Shown: positions 15,831-25,983, numbered from the stretch's first letter. The stretch: DNA of 64,000 nucleotides from Erythrobacter sp. (GCA_025698865.1 JAILWQ010000002.1:80385-144384), one strand, 5' to 3'. Program-made: numbers and translations. Notes: generated from the letters alone by a model not told the origin.

Positions 15831-15856
15831 CCCGCCCTCGAACGGCGGGCCTTTTC
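15826..15856 (+). terminator. Terminator of lipoprotein B, overlapping the rplJ promoter
   Basis: A perfect stem GGCCCGCC/GGCGGGCC with loop CTCGAAC, followed by TTTTCGTTTTT. Its left flank AAAGG is also the -10 region of the predicted rplJ promoter. Confidence 0.85.
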
Positions 15857-16167
15857 GTTTTTGCGAAGGTGCCCGGCGTTCAGCCGTCCGAGACAGTTGG
15901 TGACCGGGATCTGCCGGTCTTAATTTCCAGCCTAGACGGGGAAACGAGATTTCTATCGGCAATGCCTTGAAGCGCATGGCCGCTTGGCATGGTTCACTTT
16001 CAAGGGTGAACGGCCCTCCTTCCCCATCACTGGACAGGTTCGTGCCGATCAGCGGCATGGACCAACATGAGCCGGCCGTGCGGGAGCCATCCCGAGCGGC
16101 CATCGTGCCAACCGCATGGCCTGCCCATAAGGCCTGGCATGCGGCGCACATTGTGAAGGAGTATGGC
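15837..16167 (+). ncRNA. Structured rplJ leader (ribosomal protein L10 leader candidate)
   Basis: A gene-free stretch of over 300 bases precedes rplJ. It contains a nested structure: CCGTC (15884-15888) can pair with GACGG (15935-15939), enclosing GACCGG (15902-15907) paired with CCGGTC (15914-15919). A second hairpin CCGCATG/CATGCGG (16112-16144) lies just before the rplJ ribosome site AAGGAG. Bacteria commonly place an L10-L12 binding leader here that represses translation of rplJL when the complex is in excess. The pairings are seen; the L10 leader label is from context and should be tested with a covariance model. Confidence 0.55.
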
Positions 16168-16683
16168 ATGGATCGTTCGCAGAAAGCCGATTCGGTCGCC
16201 CAGCTCGGTGCAGTCTTCAAAGAGGCGGGCGTGGTGGTCGTCACCCGCAACCTCGGCCTGTCGGTGGCCCAGTCCACCGAACTTCGCCAGAAGATGCGCG
16301 ATGCCGGCGCGACTTACAAGGTTGCGAAGAACCGCCTCGCCAGGCTCGCCCTGAAGGACACCGATTACGCCGGTATCGACGAATATCTGAGCGGCCCGAC
16401 GGCCCTCGCCTATTCGGAAGATCCGGTCGCGGCCGCGAAGGTCGCGGTGGACTTCGCCAAGGCCAACGACAAGCTCGAAATCGTCGGTGGTTCCATGGGG
16501 GCGACTGTGCTCGACGAAGCAGGGATCAAGGCGCTCGCCTCGATGCCGTCGCTCGACGAGCTGCGGGGCACGATCGTGGGCCTGGTCAACGCGCCGGCGA
16601 CGAAGGTCGTCCGCACGATCAAGGAACCCACCTCGATGCTCGCCCGCGTCTTCGGTGCCTATGGCGCCAAGGAAGCGGCGTAA
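16168..16683 (+). CDS. rplJ: 50S ribosomal protein L10
   Basis: A 171-residue L10, the base of the ribosomal stalk. Its N-terminal part binds 23S rRNA and its C-terminal helix carries L7/L12 dimers. The sequence MDRSQKADSVAQLGAVFKEA, then VVVVTRNLGLSV and VAKNRLARLAL are family-typical. The ATG at 16168 follows AAGGAG; the open frame extends further upstream, but that part belongs to the leader. It is followed after 81 bp by rplL. Usually rplJL precede rpoBC on the same strand; here rpoBC start about 3 kb away on the other strand. Confidence 0.97.
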   Translation: MDRSQKADSVAQLGAVFKEAGVVVVTRNLGLSVAQSTELRQKMRDAGATYKVAKNRLARLALKDTDYAGIDEYLSGPTALAYSEDPVAAAKVAVDFAKANDKLEIVGGSMGATVLDEAGIKALASMPSLDELRGTIVGLVNAPATKVVRTIKEPTSMLARVFGAYGAKEAA

Positions 16684-16764
16684 GCGGTTATCGCAACCGG
16701 AATATTTCCGGGCAACATTTACCGGGACGCTTTCGTCCCAGCCTATTTTTTGGAGTGAAACATC

Positions 16765-17142
16765 ATGGCCGATATCGCCAAGCTTGTCGAAGAACTGAGC
16801 AAACTGACCGTCATGGAAGCCGCCGAGCTTGCCAAGGCGCTTGAAGAAGAGTGGGGCGTGAGCGCCGCCGCAGCCGTCGCCGTGGCCGGCCCGGCCGCCG
16901 GTGGTGGCGATGCCGCTGCTGCCGAAGAGCAGACCGAATTCGACGTCATCCTGACGGGCGACGGTGGCAAGAAGATCCAGGTCATCAAGGAAGTCCGTGC
17001 CATCACCGGTCTGGGCCTCGGCGAAGCCAAGGCTCTGGTCGAAGGCGCTCCGAAGCCGCTCAAGGAAGGTGTCGCCAAGGCCGAAGCCGAAGACATCAAG
17101 GGCAAGATCGAAGCCGCCGGCGGCACGGTCGAGCTCAAGTAA
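16765..17142 (+). CDS. rplL: 50S ribosomal protein L7/L12
   Basis: A 125-residue L7/L12, the multicopy stalk protein that recruits translation factor GTPases. The N-terminal dimerisation part ([20 protein letters not shown]) is followed by an alanine-rich hinge (~residues 34-53) and the C-terminal factor-binding domain ([20 protein letters not shown], then [20 protein letters not shown]). Length and layout are normal. It is the second gene of the rplJL operon and is followed by a strong terminator. Confidence 0.98.
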   Translation: MADIAKLVEELSKLTVMEAAELAKALEEEWGVSAAAAVAVAGPAAGGGDAAAAEEQTEFDVILTGDGGKKIQVIKEVRAITGLGLGEAKALVEGAPKPLKEGVAKAEAEDIKGKIEAAGGTVELK

Positions 17143-17167
17143 GCTCTTTCGTCTCGACGAACAAAAG

Positions 17168-17200
17168 ACGGGCGGTGCCGCGAGGCGCCGCCCGTTTTCT
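17168..17200 (+). terminator. Terminator of rplJL
   Basis: Stem ACGGGCGG.GCC / GGC.CCGCCCGT with a short loop, followed by TTTTCTTT, beginning about 25 bp past the rplL stop. Confidence 0.85.
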
Positions 17201-17205
17201 TTGGA

Positions 17206-17517
17206 TCAGCTGTCGAAGCCGACCACCCGGCCGTCGCTGCGGAAGGCGCAGCGGAAATTGCGGGCGCGGTTGTTGCGGGCGCGGAACTGTCCGCGCACCT
17301 CGACGATGTCGCGCTCGATCTGGCGTGCGTCCCTGATCCGGACATCGCCGTAACGGCTGGCCTCGCGGGCGCAGGCATCGACCGCGGCCCGTTCGAACTG
17401 GCTGCCCCGGTTGCGGTCGTAGCGATCGTCGAAACCGCCGCCGAAGAGCCCGCCCGCCGCGCATCCGCCCAGCGCAAGGGTGCCGATGGCGAGGATCGGG
17501 AAAATGGACATACGCAT
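17206..17517 (-). CDS. Small putative lipoprotein
   Basis: A 103-residue predicted lipoprotein. Signal MRMSIFPILAIGTLALGGC gives a lipidated cysteine at residue 19, followed by a Gly/Phe/Asp stretch (GLFGGGFDDRYDRNRG). The rest (FERAAVDACAREASRYGDVR ... FRCAFRSDGRVVGFD) has two further cysteines that could form a disulfide in the periplasm. GGAG stands eight bases before the ATG. It converges on rplL across the terminator. The family is not recognised with certainty; similar short proteins are common in this order. Confidence 0.65.
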   Translation of the reverse strand: MRMSIFPILAIGTLALGGCAAGGLFGGGFDDRYDRNRGSQFERAAVDACAREASRYGDVRIRDARQIERDIVEVRGQFRARNNRARNFRCAFRSDGRVVGFDS

Positions 17518-17619
17518 GGGTCGGTCTCCGGATAATTGAGCGCGCCTCGCGGACGCCGGACCTGATCTTTACGCGGGAACCCGAGCGCCAGTTCCGGCGA
17601 TCGTCTCCCGGACGCACGG

Positions 17620-18162
17620 TCAGAGACGCCAGTTCGCCCGCACGCCGATCATGTCGATGCCCGGGTTCTGGTCGCGGTCGAACAGGCGGGCGTTGCTGAT
17701 ATGGACCCAGCTCGCCTCGACCGAGAGCCGCTCGGTGAGCGCGGTGCCCACGGCGATCTCCGGCTCGAACAGCACCCGGCTGCCGAGATCGGTGCGGATG
17801 CGGGTTGCCGGATCGACGCGCAGCTCGGGCGCGTTGTGGAGTGCGAGGCCGATGCCGGGGCGGACATAGACCGGTCCTGCGCCGATTTTCCACGACAGGC
17901 CGGCGGCGACGAAATCCGTGCCGCCCTCGCGCGAGTTCAGCGAACCGAACACGTGCGCAGCGGGTTTGCCGAGGAAATCGAGCGCGCCGATCGGATCGCT
18001 GCGAACGCCGATCTGGATATCGACCCCACCCTCGCCCGTGTCGAAGGTGAAGGGCGTGTCGACCGCATGGGCGTAGATCCCGCCAAACACTTCTTCCGCC
18101 TGGGCAGGTGCGGCGAGCGCTGCGGCAAGGCAGGCGGCGACAGGCAACAGGCGCATTGTCAT
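17620..18162 (-). CDS. PagL-like outer-membrane protein (acyloxyacyl hydrolase family)
   Basis: A 180-residue protein with a cleavable signal (cleavage near AQAEE, residue 22) and the alternating pattern of a small beta-barrel ending in an aromatic-rich strand (MIGVRANWRL). The segment WVHISNARLFDRDQNPGID holds the His-x-Ser-Asn motif (H154, S156, N157) of the lipid A deacylase PagL family, where His and Ser are catalytic. If active, it would remove the 3-O-acyl chain of lipid A in the outer membrane. GGAGA precedes the ATG. Family call from motif and size; activity is inferred. Confidence 0.7.
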   Translation of the reverse strand: MTMRLLPVAACLAAALAAPAQAEEVFGGIYAHAVDTPFTFDTGEGGVDIQIGVRSDPIGALDFLGKPAAHVFGSLNSREGGTDFVAAGLSWKIGAGPVYVRPGIGLALHNAPELRVDPATRIRTDLGSRVLFEPEIAVGTALTERLSVEASWVHISNARLFDRDQNPGIDMIGVRANWRL

Positions 18163-18289
18163 GGGATCTCCGGACAGGTGTGGGTGTGCTCCTGCCGCAT
18201 CGCATCTTGCCCGAAGCTGAAGCGAGGTTGCGCGATCCGTGCGCTCGGCCTAACCGGTGCGGCTGTCCCGACGGGCAGCACGCCTTGTC

Positions 18290-19738
18290 ATGGATAGCAC
18301 GCATACCCCTTCGCCCCTGCCGCCCGAAGTTTTGAGCAGCAGAGATGGCTGGCGCGGCGAGTTCGCTGCGACATTGCGGCTGAGCTGGCCGCTGGCGGCG
18401 GCGAACCTGCTCCAGATGCTGACCTATGCGGTCGACGTGATCTTCATCGCGCGGCTGGGCGAGGCGCAGCTGGCGGCCTCCGCACTGGCGGTGGCGCTGT
18501 TCGGCCTGGTCCTGTGGGCGCTGTCGGGCCTGACCGGCGCGGTCGCCCCGGTGATCGCGGCCGAGCTCGGAGAGCGCGCGCCCGCGCTGCGCCCGGTGCG
18601 GCGCGGCATTCGCATGGCGCTTTGGCTGGCGCTGGGGAGCGGCGTGGTCGGCATGGGGCTGTGTCTGCTGCTCGGCCCGCTGATGCGCGCGACCGGGCAG
18701 GACCCGGAAATCGTCGGGCTGGCGAGCGAGTACAATCTGGTCGTCATCTGGTCGATGGTGCCGATGCTGTTCAACAACGTGCTGCGCAATTTCGTCTCCG
18801 CGCTCGACCGGCCGATTCTCGCGACGCTGATCACCGCAGCCGGGATCGGAGTAAACGCGCTTGCCAACTACGCCTTCATCTTCGGAAATTTCGGCGCGCC
18901 CGAGCTGGGCCTGCGCGGCGCGGGCGTGGCGACGATCATCACCACGCTGGTGACGCTGGCCGCCTATTGCCTCGCCATCCGGCTGGACAAGCGGCTCCAT
19001 CGTTACCGGATCTTCGGGCGCTGGTGGCCGCCAGACCGGGCGCGGCTGTGGCAGATCGTGACGATTGGCACTCCGATCGCGCTGACCATCACGGCGGAGG
19101 CGGGCATCTTCGGCGCCGCGGCCTTCCTGATGGGCAGTATCGGCACGGCGCAGCTCGCCGCGCACACCGTCGCGCTGCAGATCGCCGCGCTCGCCTTCCA
19201 GGTGCCCTTCGGTGTCGGCCAGGCGGCAACCATCCGGGTCGGCTATTTCTACGGCGCGCGCGACCGTGAAGGCATGAAGCGCGCCGGCTGGGCCGCGATC
19301 GCCATCGGGACGGGCTTCATGGCGGCGACCGCGCTCGCGATGATCGTGGCGCCGCGTTACCTGCTGGCGATCTACGTCGATCCCTGGGACCCGGCGAACG
19401 CGGTGCTGATCGGCTATGCGCTGACCTACATCGTGATCGCCGCCGCCTTCCAGCTGTTCGACGGAATGCAGGCGGTGGCGGCAGGGGCCCTGCGCGGATT
19501 GCAGGACACGCGGGTGCCGATGTGGATCGCGGCCTTCGCCTACTGGGTGCCGGGCATCGGCACCTCGCTGGTGCTCGGCTTCCTCACCCCGCTCGAGGGC
19601 GTGGGCGTGTGGCTGGGCCTTGCCACCGGGCTGACCGTGGCCGCCGCCCTGCTGGTGTGGCGCTGGCGTGCGCGCGACCGCCTCGGCCTGACCACGCGGC
19701 CGGGCGGAGAGAAGGCGATTACGCCACCTTCTGCGTGA
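18290..19738 (+). CDS. MATE family efflux transporter
   Basis: A 482-residue inner-membrane exporter of the MATE/NorM family, which expels cationic drugs and toxic compounds using Na+ or H+ gradients. Twelve hydrophobic segments are visible in two homologous halves: LSWPLAAANLLQMLTYAVDV opens the first, and IGTPIALTITAEAGIFGAAA the second. The start at 18290 (MDSTHTPSP) is preferred over an 11-codon longer frame that begins in a GC-rich region without a ribosome site. Its 3' end overlaps the convergent MscS gene by 20 bp. Substrate unknown. Confidence 0.9.
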   Translation: MDSTHTPSPLPPEVLSSRDGWRGEFAATLRLSWPLAAANLLQMLTYAVDVIFIARLGEAQLAASALAVALFGLVLWALSGLTGAVAPVIAAELGERAPALRPVRRGIRMALWLALGSGVVGMGLCLLLGPLMRATGQDPEIVGLASEYNLVVIWSMVPMLFNNVLRNFVSALDRPILATLITAAGIGVNALANYAFIFGNFGAPELGLRGAGVATIITTLVTLAAYCLAIRLDKRLHRYRIFGRWWPPDRARLWQIVTIGTPIALTITAEAGIFGAAAFLMGSIGTAQLAAHTVALQIAALAFQVPFGVGQAATIRVGYFYGARDREGMKRAGWAAIAIGTGFMAATALAMIVAPRYLLAIYVDPWDPANAVLIGYALTYIVIAAAFQLFDGMQAVAAGALRGLQDTRVPMWIAAFAYWVPGIGTSLVLGFLTPLEGVGVWLGLATGLTVAAALLVWRWRARDRLGLTTRPGGEKAITPPSA

Positions 19739-20552
19739 TTTCGCGCTGCGGGAAGGGGATCGAGATGCCGACCTCGTCGAAGCGCGCCTTGGCCTTTTCC
19801 GTGAGGTCCCAGCTCACGGCAAGGTGATCGCCTGTCGCGCACCACACCCGCATGCCGATGCCCACCGAACTGTCGTCGAGCGAGGCGACATAGGTGACCG
19901 GCGCGGGATCGGTCAGCACGCGCTCGTCGGCCTGGGCCAGCGCCAGCAATTCCTCGCGTGCCTGCGCCATGCTGTCCTCATAGCCGATGCCCACCACCAG
20001 CTCGAACCGGCGCGTAGGGTGGCGGTGGAAATTGACGATCGGCTTGTTCCACAGCTCCGAGTTCGGAATCATCACGAAGAGGCCGTCGAACTGCTTCAGC
20101 TCGGTGGTGAACAGGCCGATGTCCTGGACCACGGCGGTGATGTTGCCGGCGGTGATCGCCTCGCCCACGCGGAACGGCTTCTGCACCAGGATCATCACGC
20201 CCGAGGCGACGTTCGACAGCGTGCCCTGCAAGGCGAGGCCCACGGCGAGCGCCATGCCGCCCAGCGCCGCCAGAATGCTGGTCGTCTGCACGCCGAACTG
20301 GCCCAGCACCGTGACCAGCACCAGCGCCCACAGCGCGTACTTCACGAGGTTGGCGAGGAAGTGCGCGACGGTCGGATCGAGATGCGAGGAACGGGCCAGC
20401 GCCTTGCGCGCCCAGCGCGACAGGATGCTGGCCACGAACAGCCCGATCACCAGCACCGCGAAGGCGCCGACGATCTCCATCATGTTGAGCCGGAGCCACA
20501 GGAAGACCTGTTCCGGAATGGTCAGGGCTGATACCGGCGCTTCGGTCTTCAT
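19719..20552 (-). CDS. MscS family mechanosensitive channel (copy 1)
   Basis: A 277-residue small-conductance mechanosensitive channel that releases solutes on osmotic downshock. Three membrane helices occupy residues ~20-105; the pore-lining helix is LAALGGMALAVGLALQGTLS followed by NVASGVMILVQKPFRVGEAI, the classical MscS signature. The cytoplasmic beta-domain follows (FVMIPNSELWNKPIVNF). The start at MKTEAPV follows GGAAGGA at good spacing; an ATG 10 codons upstream is less likely. It is the first of three MscS-family genes in this window. It ends inside the MATE gene's 3' end. Confidence 0.92.
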   Translation of the reverse strand: MKTEAPVSALTIPEQVFLWLRLNMMEIVGAFAVLVIGLFVASILSRWARKALARSSHLDPTVAHFLANLVKYALWALVLVTVLGQFGVQTTSILAALGGMALAVGLALQGTLSNVASGVMILVQKPFRVGEAITAGNITAVVQDIGLFTTELKQFDGLFVMIPNSELWNKPIVNFHRHPTRRFELVVGIGYEDSMAQAREELLALAQADERVLTDPAPVTYVASLDDSSVGIGMRVWCATGDHLAVSWDLTEKAKARFDEVGISIPFPQREITQKVA

Positions 20553-20670
20553 CGGGCAAATCCTTCCAGGCAAATGGCGCAATTGCGCGGGGCGAATAGG
20601 TCATGCGGCACGGCTTGGCCACCCCCTGCCCCGTCTCGGCGGATAGACCCATTTTTTTGGCGGCCACTTG

Positions 20671-20699
20671 CTTGACTCGATGCCGGGCCGTCCCCAGAT
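20671..20699 (+). promoter_or_regulatory. Sigma-32-like heat-shock promoter of groESL
   Basis: CTTGACT (20671-20677), 14 bases, then CCCCAGAT (20692-20699), matching the RpoH consensus (CTTGAA ... CCCCAT). It lies just before CIRCE, so both heat-shock activation and HrcA repression are expected. Confidence 0.6.
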
Positions 20700-20707
20700 G
20701 CGCGCCG

Positions 20708-20734
20708 CTGGCACTCTCGTTCGCGGAGTGCCAG
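20708..20734. promoter_or_regulatory. CIRCE operator (HrcA binding site)
   Basis: CTGGCACTC-N9-GAGTGCCAG, a perfect 9-bp inverted repeat with the 9-base spacer of CIRCE; it differs from the consensus TTAGCACTC only in the outer bases. It lies 36 bp before the groES ATG. HrcA, not in this window, would bind here and be released on heat stress. Confidence 0.92.
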
Positions 20735-20770
20735 CGCAGGATTTCACACTCAAACGAAGAGGTCACAACC

Positions 20771-21058
20771 ATGGCATTCCGTCCGTTGCACGACCGCGTT
20801 CTTGTCCGTCGCATCGAAGCCGACGAAAAGACCGCCGGCGGCATCATCATCCCCGACAGCGCCAAGGAAAAGCCCAGCGAAGGCGAGATCGTCGCCATCG
20901 GTTCGGGCGCCAAGGCCGAAGACGGCACCGTCACCCCGCTCGACGTGAAGGCGGGCGACCGCGTTCTGTTCGGCAAGTGGTCGGGCACAGAGGTCAAGCT
21001 CGACGGCGAAGACCTGCTGATCATGAAGGAAAGCGACATCATGGGGATCATTTCCTGA
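20771..21058 (+). CDS. groES: Co-chaperonin GroES
   Basis: A 95-residue Hsp10 that caps the GroEL chamber. The sequence [20 protein letters not shown], the mobile loop ([16 protein letters not shown]) and the C-terminal [15 protein letters not shown] are textbook. It is the first gene of groESL, 65 bp before groEL, under the CIRCE and sigma-32-like elements just upstream. Confidence 0.98.
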   Translation: MAFRPLHDRVLVRRIEADEKTAGGIIIPDSAKEKPSEGEIVAIGSGAKAEDGTVTPLDVKAGDRVLFGKWSGTEVKLDGEDLLIMKESDIMGIIS

Positions 21059-21078
21059 TCCGCTGCCTGATCCGCTGA

Positions 21079-22779
<1,701 letters not shown>

Positions 22780-22803
22780 GCCCTACCGACCGACCGAACA
22801 CTG

Positions 22804-22840
22804 AAGGCCCGGCGGGAGCGATCCCGCCGGGCCTTTCCTT
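22804..22840 (+). terminator. Terminator of groESL
   Basis: Perfect stem GGCCCGGCGGGA/TCCCGCCGGGCC with loop GCGA, followed by TTTCCTTT, about 25 bp after groEL. The next 200 bases to 23049 show no gene I can support. Confidence 0.9.
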
Positions 22841-23049
22841 TGGGTTGACGGCATTTCGATCCGTGGTCTGCGTTCGCGAGGCGATACTGCGGGAGACCCG
22901 GACGGAGCCCACTCGGCTCGTCGCTCGGGAGCCTCACATCCATTTTCCTGCCTTTCTTCTGACACAATTGGTCCCGCCCGCCGCTCCCAAGCGGGCACCA
23001 AGCTCCCATGGCTCCGGTTCAGGGCACATCAGTCCAAAGGAGACATGTT

Positions 23050-23460
23050 ATGAAAACCCTCCACATTCTTTTCGCAGGCTCGGCCATGGCCCTCGCCAGC
23101 GGCGTCGCCGCGCAGAGCATGGATCCGCAGACGAGCGATCCGGCCATTCCGCCCGCGCGAGAGGCCCCGACGGAGCCGGCGCCAGCGACCCCGCCTGTGG
23201 ATCAGGCAACCGGTGATCAGGCGACTGCGAGCGATTTCAGCGACAGCGAGGTCAAGAGTTTCGCGGCAGCCGCGATCGAGATCCAGGCCCTGTCGGGCGA
23301 GGAAGCGGCCAAGCAGGAACAGGCTGCGCAGATCGTGGCGAATGCGGGCATCGACGCCGAGACGTTCAATGCGATCGGCACCGCGATGCAGACCGATCCG
23401 GAACTCGCCCAGCGCGTCCAGCTCGCGGCGGCGGAGCTGCAGCCCCAGCCCGCTGGCTAA
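23050..23460 (+). CDS. Secreted DUF4168-type protein
   Basis: A 136-residue exported protein. Signal MKTLHILFAGSAMALASGVA ends near AAQS, residue ~22. A proline/threonine-rich linker (~residues 30-57) leads to a helical domain (FSDSEVKSFAAAAIEIQALS ... AQIVANAGIDAETFNAIGTA) that fits DUF4168, a helical repeat of unknown role in periplasmic proteins. The ATG follows AAAGGAGA at six bases; an in-frame upstream start lacks a signal peptide. Family call is moderate. Confidence 0.65.
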   Translation: MKTLHILFAGSAMALASGVAAQSMDPQTSDPAIPPAREAPTEPAPATPPVDQATGDQATASDFSDSEVKSFAAAAIEIQALSGEEAAKQEQAAQIVANAGIDAETFNAIGTAMQTDPELAQRVQLAAAELQPQPAG

Positions 23461-23483
23461 CGGACCAACCCCCGCAAACAAAT

Positions 23484-23518
23484 CGGCCCCCGTCGGAACA
23501 GTCCGGCGGGGGCCTTTT
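23484..23518. terminator. Terminator between convergent genes
   Basis: Stem GGCCCCCGTCGGA / TCCGGCGGGGGCC with loop ACAG, followed by TTTT on the plus strand. It lies between the DUF4168 gene and the convergent DUF305-LVIVD gene and could serve both. Confidence 0.8.
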
Positions 23519-23546
23519 GCGTATCGAACCCGGATGTCCGCCGCGA

Positions 23547-25796
23547 TCAGCCGCCCATGCGGCTGCGCTCGGCAGCTTCGACCAGTTCGGCGGGCCAGGT
23601 GACCTGCGTCTGCGTCTGCGGGTTGAACACATCCCCCGGATATTGCGCCGCCTCGGCCGCGGCGATCTCCTCGGCGGTGAGGAACTCGCTCGGCTCGAGC
23701 GCAAAGACGTCGAGCCCGCGGGTGATCTCGGTCGCGTAGATCCGCCCGTCATACCAGTAGGCCGACCAGTAGCCGCCGGTGATGAGCTGGTCCTTGTCGA
23801 TCGGCCCGCGATCGAAATAGGCGATCTCGACCGGGTTGGAGGCGTCGGTGAAGTCGATCACGCTGATCCCGCCCTGATACCACGCCTGAACGAAGATATC
23901 GCGGCCCGGCACCGGGATGATCGAGCCGTTGTGCGCGACGCAGTTTTCCTTGTCGGATTGCGGCGCGGGCAGCTTGAAGAGGCTCTGCGCCACCAGCTTG
24001 CGATCCTCGATCGTGTAGAAGGCGTCGGCGCCCCAATTGGTCGGATCGCCGGCCTGGCAGCGCGGACGCCCGCCGCCGCCCCATTCGTCGGTGAAGACGA
24101 CCTTGGTCCCGTCATTGTTGAAGGTCGCCGAGTGCCAGTAGGCAAAGCCCTTGTCGGTCACGTCGTCGATCCGCACCGGCTTCAGCGGGTCGGAGATGTC
24201 CATGATGATGCCGTTGCCCGAACAGGCGCCCGCAGCGAGCTTCTTCGAGGGGAACACGGTGATGTCGTGGCAATGGTTGGTGCTGCTCGTGTCCTGCGTG
24301 CCCTCGCCATGGTCGCCGCCGCGCCACAGACCGGCGATCTCGCCGTTCTGGGCGAAGACGCGCGGGCTGTCGACGATGCGGGCGGCGGCCGGATTGGCCA
24401 CCGGGATCTCGATCACGTCGATGCTGAACAGCGCGGTGTTGTCGCCCCCGCTCTCGAAGCAGCCGGCGAGCTCGGCATCGTCGCGCACGTAGCTGGTGCC
24501 CGAATTGTAGACCACGAGGCGGCGATCGTCGGCCGAAACGACCGAGTGGGTGTGGCTGCCCCGGCAGGTCTGCACCTGACCGACTTGGCGCGGATTGGCG
24601 ATGTCGGAAATGTCGAAGATGCGCAGGCCGCGGAAACGCTCTTCGCTGACCCGGCCGGCCACGCCCTGCAATCCGCAATCGACCCGCGCGCGGCTGTCCT
24701 GCACGCTCATCAGCAGCAGATCGCCCACGATCGAGACGTCGCCCTGCCCGCCGGGGCACACGACCGAGGTGAGCAGTTCGGGCACGCCGTCATCGCCCAG
24801 GCGATAGGCGTTCCAGCCGTGGTAATTGCCCGCGACCATCAGGTCGCCCGAAAAGGCAATATCGGTGTTGGCGAAGCTGAGAAGCGAGCCGCGCTGCCCG
24901 AAGCGGTCCTCGCTCTCCTCGTCCTCCTCCTCGCGCGGATCGGGACGGGTGGCGGAGGCCAGCTCCGGCTCCTCCTCGGCGTCGGCTTCGCCTGTCGGCT
25001 CCTCCTTGTCTTCGATGCGCGGCTGGAGCTGGGCGGGGTTTTCGGGATCGAAGAAGCCGGTCGGCTTGGGCATGGCGGTAACGAGGCGGAGATTGCTGAT
25101 CGCCTCGCCTGCATCGCGGAAACCGGCGGCGAGGTTGGCGCGCGGGTCGCCGGACAGGCCGGCGGCGAGCACGTTCATCCGCTCGATCTCGCCCTCCTGC
25201 TCGGTCTTGATGTCGTTGACGAACTCGAACAGCACGGGATCGTAGGCCGTGCCCGGCTGGTCCAGCAGGTCGTCGACCATGTCAATCGCGCCGCGATGGT
25301 GACGGGTCATAAGCTCGAGGAACAGCGCGTCGAACTCCTTGCCCTGGAGCGAGGCAAGCTGCGCCATCTGTTCGGGCGTGGCCATCCCCATCGACGCCAT
25401 GTGTTCGGCATGGCTCATCCCGGCCATGTGCTCCATCGCAGCGGCGGCGGGCTGGCCGCGCGCGGCGAGCCAGTCGCGCATGAAGGCGATCTCGTCCTCC
25501 TGGCCGGCATCGATCCGGCCGGCGATGGCGATGAGATCGGGATTGCTGGTCCTCGCCTCCGCCAGAGCGGCGAGTTCCAGCGCCTGCGCGTGGTGCGGGA
25601 TCATCATCTGCATGAACCGGGCATCGGCGGGCGCGAAGGTCGTGCCTGCGAGCTTCGTCGCGTCCTCCGCCTTGAGCACCGTGTTCCCCGCACCCGGAGC
25701 GCCAGGCTGGATGATCGGCGCCTGCTGCGCCGCCGCGATGCCCGACGTGCCGAGCAGCAAGGTCGCAGCGAGAGTGCGGGCGATAGTTCTGGTCAT
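23547..25796 (-). CDS. Secreted DUF305 - LVIVD-repeat fusion protein
   Basis: A 749-residue exported protein. The start at MTRTIARTLA follows GGGGAG; the open frame extends 103 codons upstream without a signal. After a signal peptide (cleaved near residue 24) comes a DUF305 domain with paired histidines at MIPHHAQ (68-69) and MTRHHRG (166-167), separated by a Met/His-rich stretch (MEHMAGMSHAEHMASMGM, ~121-138). A strongly acidic linker follows (~320-365). The C-terminal ~380 residues contain LVIVD-type repeats (LRIFDISDIANPRQVG, IIMDISDPLKPVRI, ISVIDFTDASNPVEIA), predicted to form a beta-propeller. DUF305 proteins are often linked to copper or redox stress; the role here is inferred. Confidence 0.85.
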   Translation of the reverse strand: MTRTIARTLAATLLLGTSGIAAAQQAPIIQPGAPGAGNTVLKAEDATKLAGTTFAPADARFMQMMIPHHAQALELAALAEARTSNPDLIAIAGRIDAGQEDEIAFMRDWLAARGQPAAAAMEHMAGMSHAEHMASMGMATPEQMAQLASLQGKEFDALFLELMTRHHRGAIDMVDDLLDQPGTAYDPVLFEFVNDIKTEQEGEIERMNVLAAGLSGDPRANLAAGFRDAGEAISNLRLVTAMPKPTGFFDPENPAQLQPRIEDKEEPTGEADAEEEPELASATRPDPREEEDEESEDRFGQRGSLLSFANTDIAFSGDLMVAGNYHGWNAYRLGDDGVPELLTSVVCPGGQGDVSIVGDLLLMSVQDSRARVDCGLQGVAGRVSEERFRGLRIFDISDIANPRQVGQVQTCRGSHTHSVVSADDRRLVVYNSGTSYVRDDAELAGCFESGGDNTALFSIDVIEIPVANPAAARIVDSPRVFAQNGEIAGLWRGGDHGEGTQDTSSTNHCHDITVFPSKKLAAGACSGNGIIMDISDPLKPVRIDDVTDKGFAYWHSATFNNDGTKVVFTDEWGGGGRPRCQAGDPTNWGADAFYTIEDRKLVAQSLFKLPAPQSDKENCVAHNGSIIPVPGRDIFVQAWYQGGISVIDFTDASNPVEIAYFDRGPIDKDQLITGGYWSAYWYDGRIYATEITRGLDVFALEPSEFLTAEEIAAAEAAQYPGDVFNPQTQTQVTWPAELVEAAERSRMGG

Positions 25797-25829
25797 GAAA
25801 ACGGCTCCCCAATTGCGTTTCGCGCGCAA

Positions 25830-25858
25830 CTTAGACGCAATGTGGCCCCCATAAGCAA
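25830..25858 (-). promoter_or_regulatory. Possible promoter of the DUF305-LVIVD gene
   Basis: On the minus strand TTGCTT (25858-25853), a 17-base spacer, then TCTAAG (25835-25830), giving a leader of about 30 nt. Boxes are imperfect. Confidence 0.4.
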
Positions 25859-25940
25859 GGGAATGATCGACCGGCGACCCGCAGAACTCGTCGGGCGCTC
25901 GTCCAGCGCTCGTCGGGCCGGACCCATCGCCGGTCCGGGC

Positions 25941-25956
25941 CGTTGTCCCGACAACG
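25941..25956. promoter_or_regulatory. Perfect 16-bp palindrome before the host-attachment-family gene
   Basis: CGTTGTC-CC-GACAACG, ending 27 bases before the ATG at 25984 and overlapping a -10-like GATACA. It could be a repressor site or an RNA hairpin in the leader. Seen directly; role unknown. Confidence 0.4.
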
Positions 25957-25983
25957 ATACAAGCATCAATCGAGGAGAACCCG

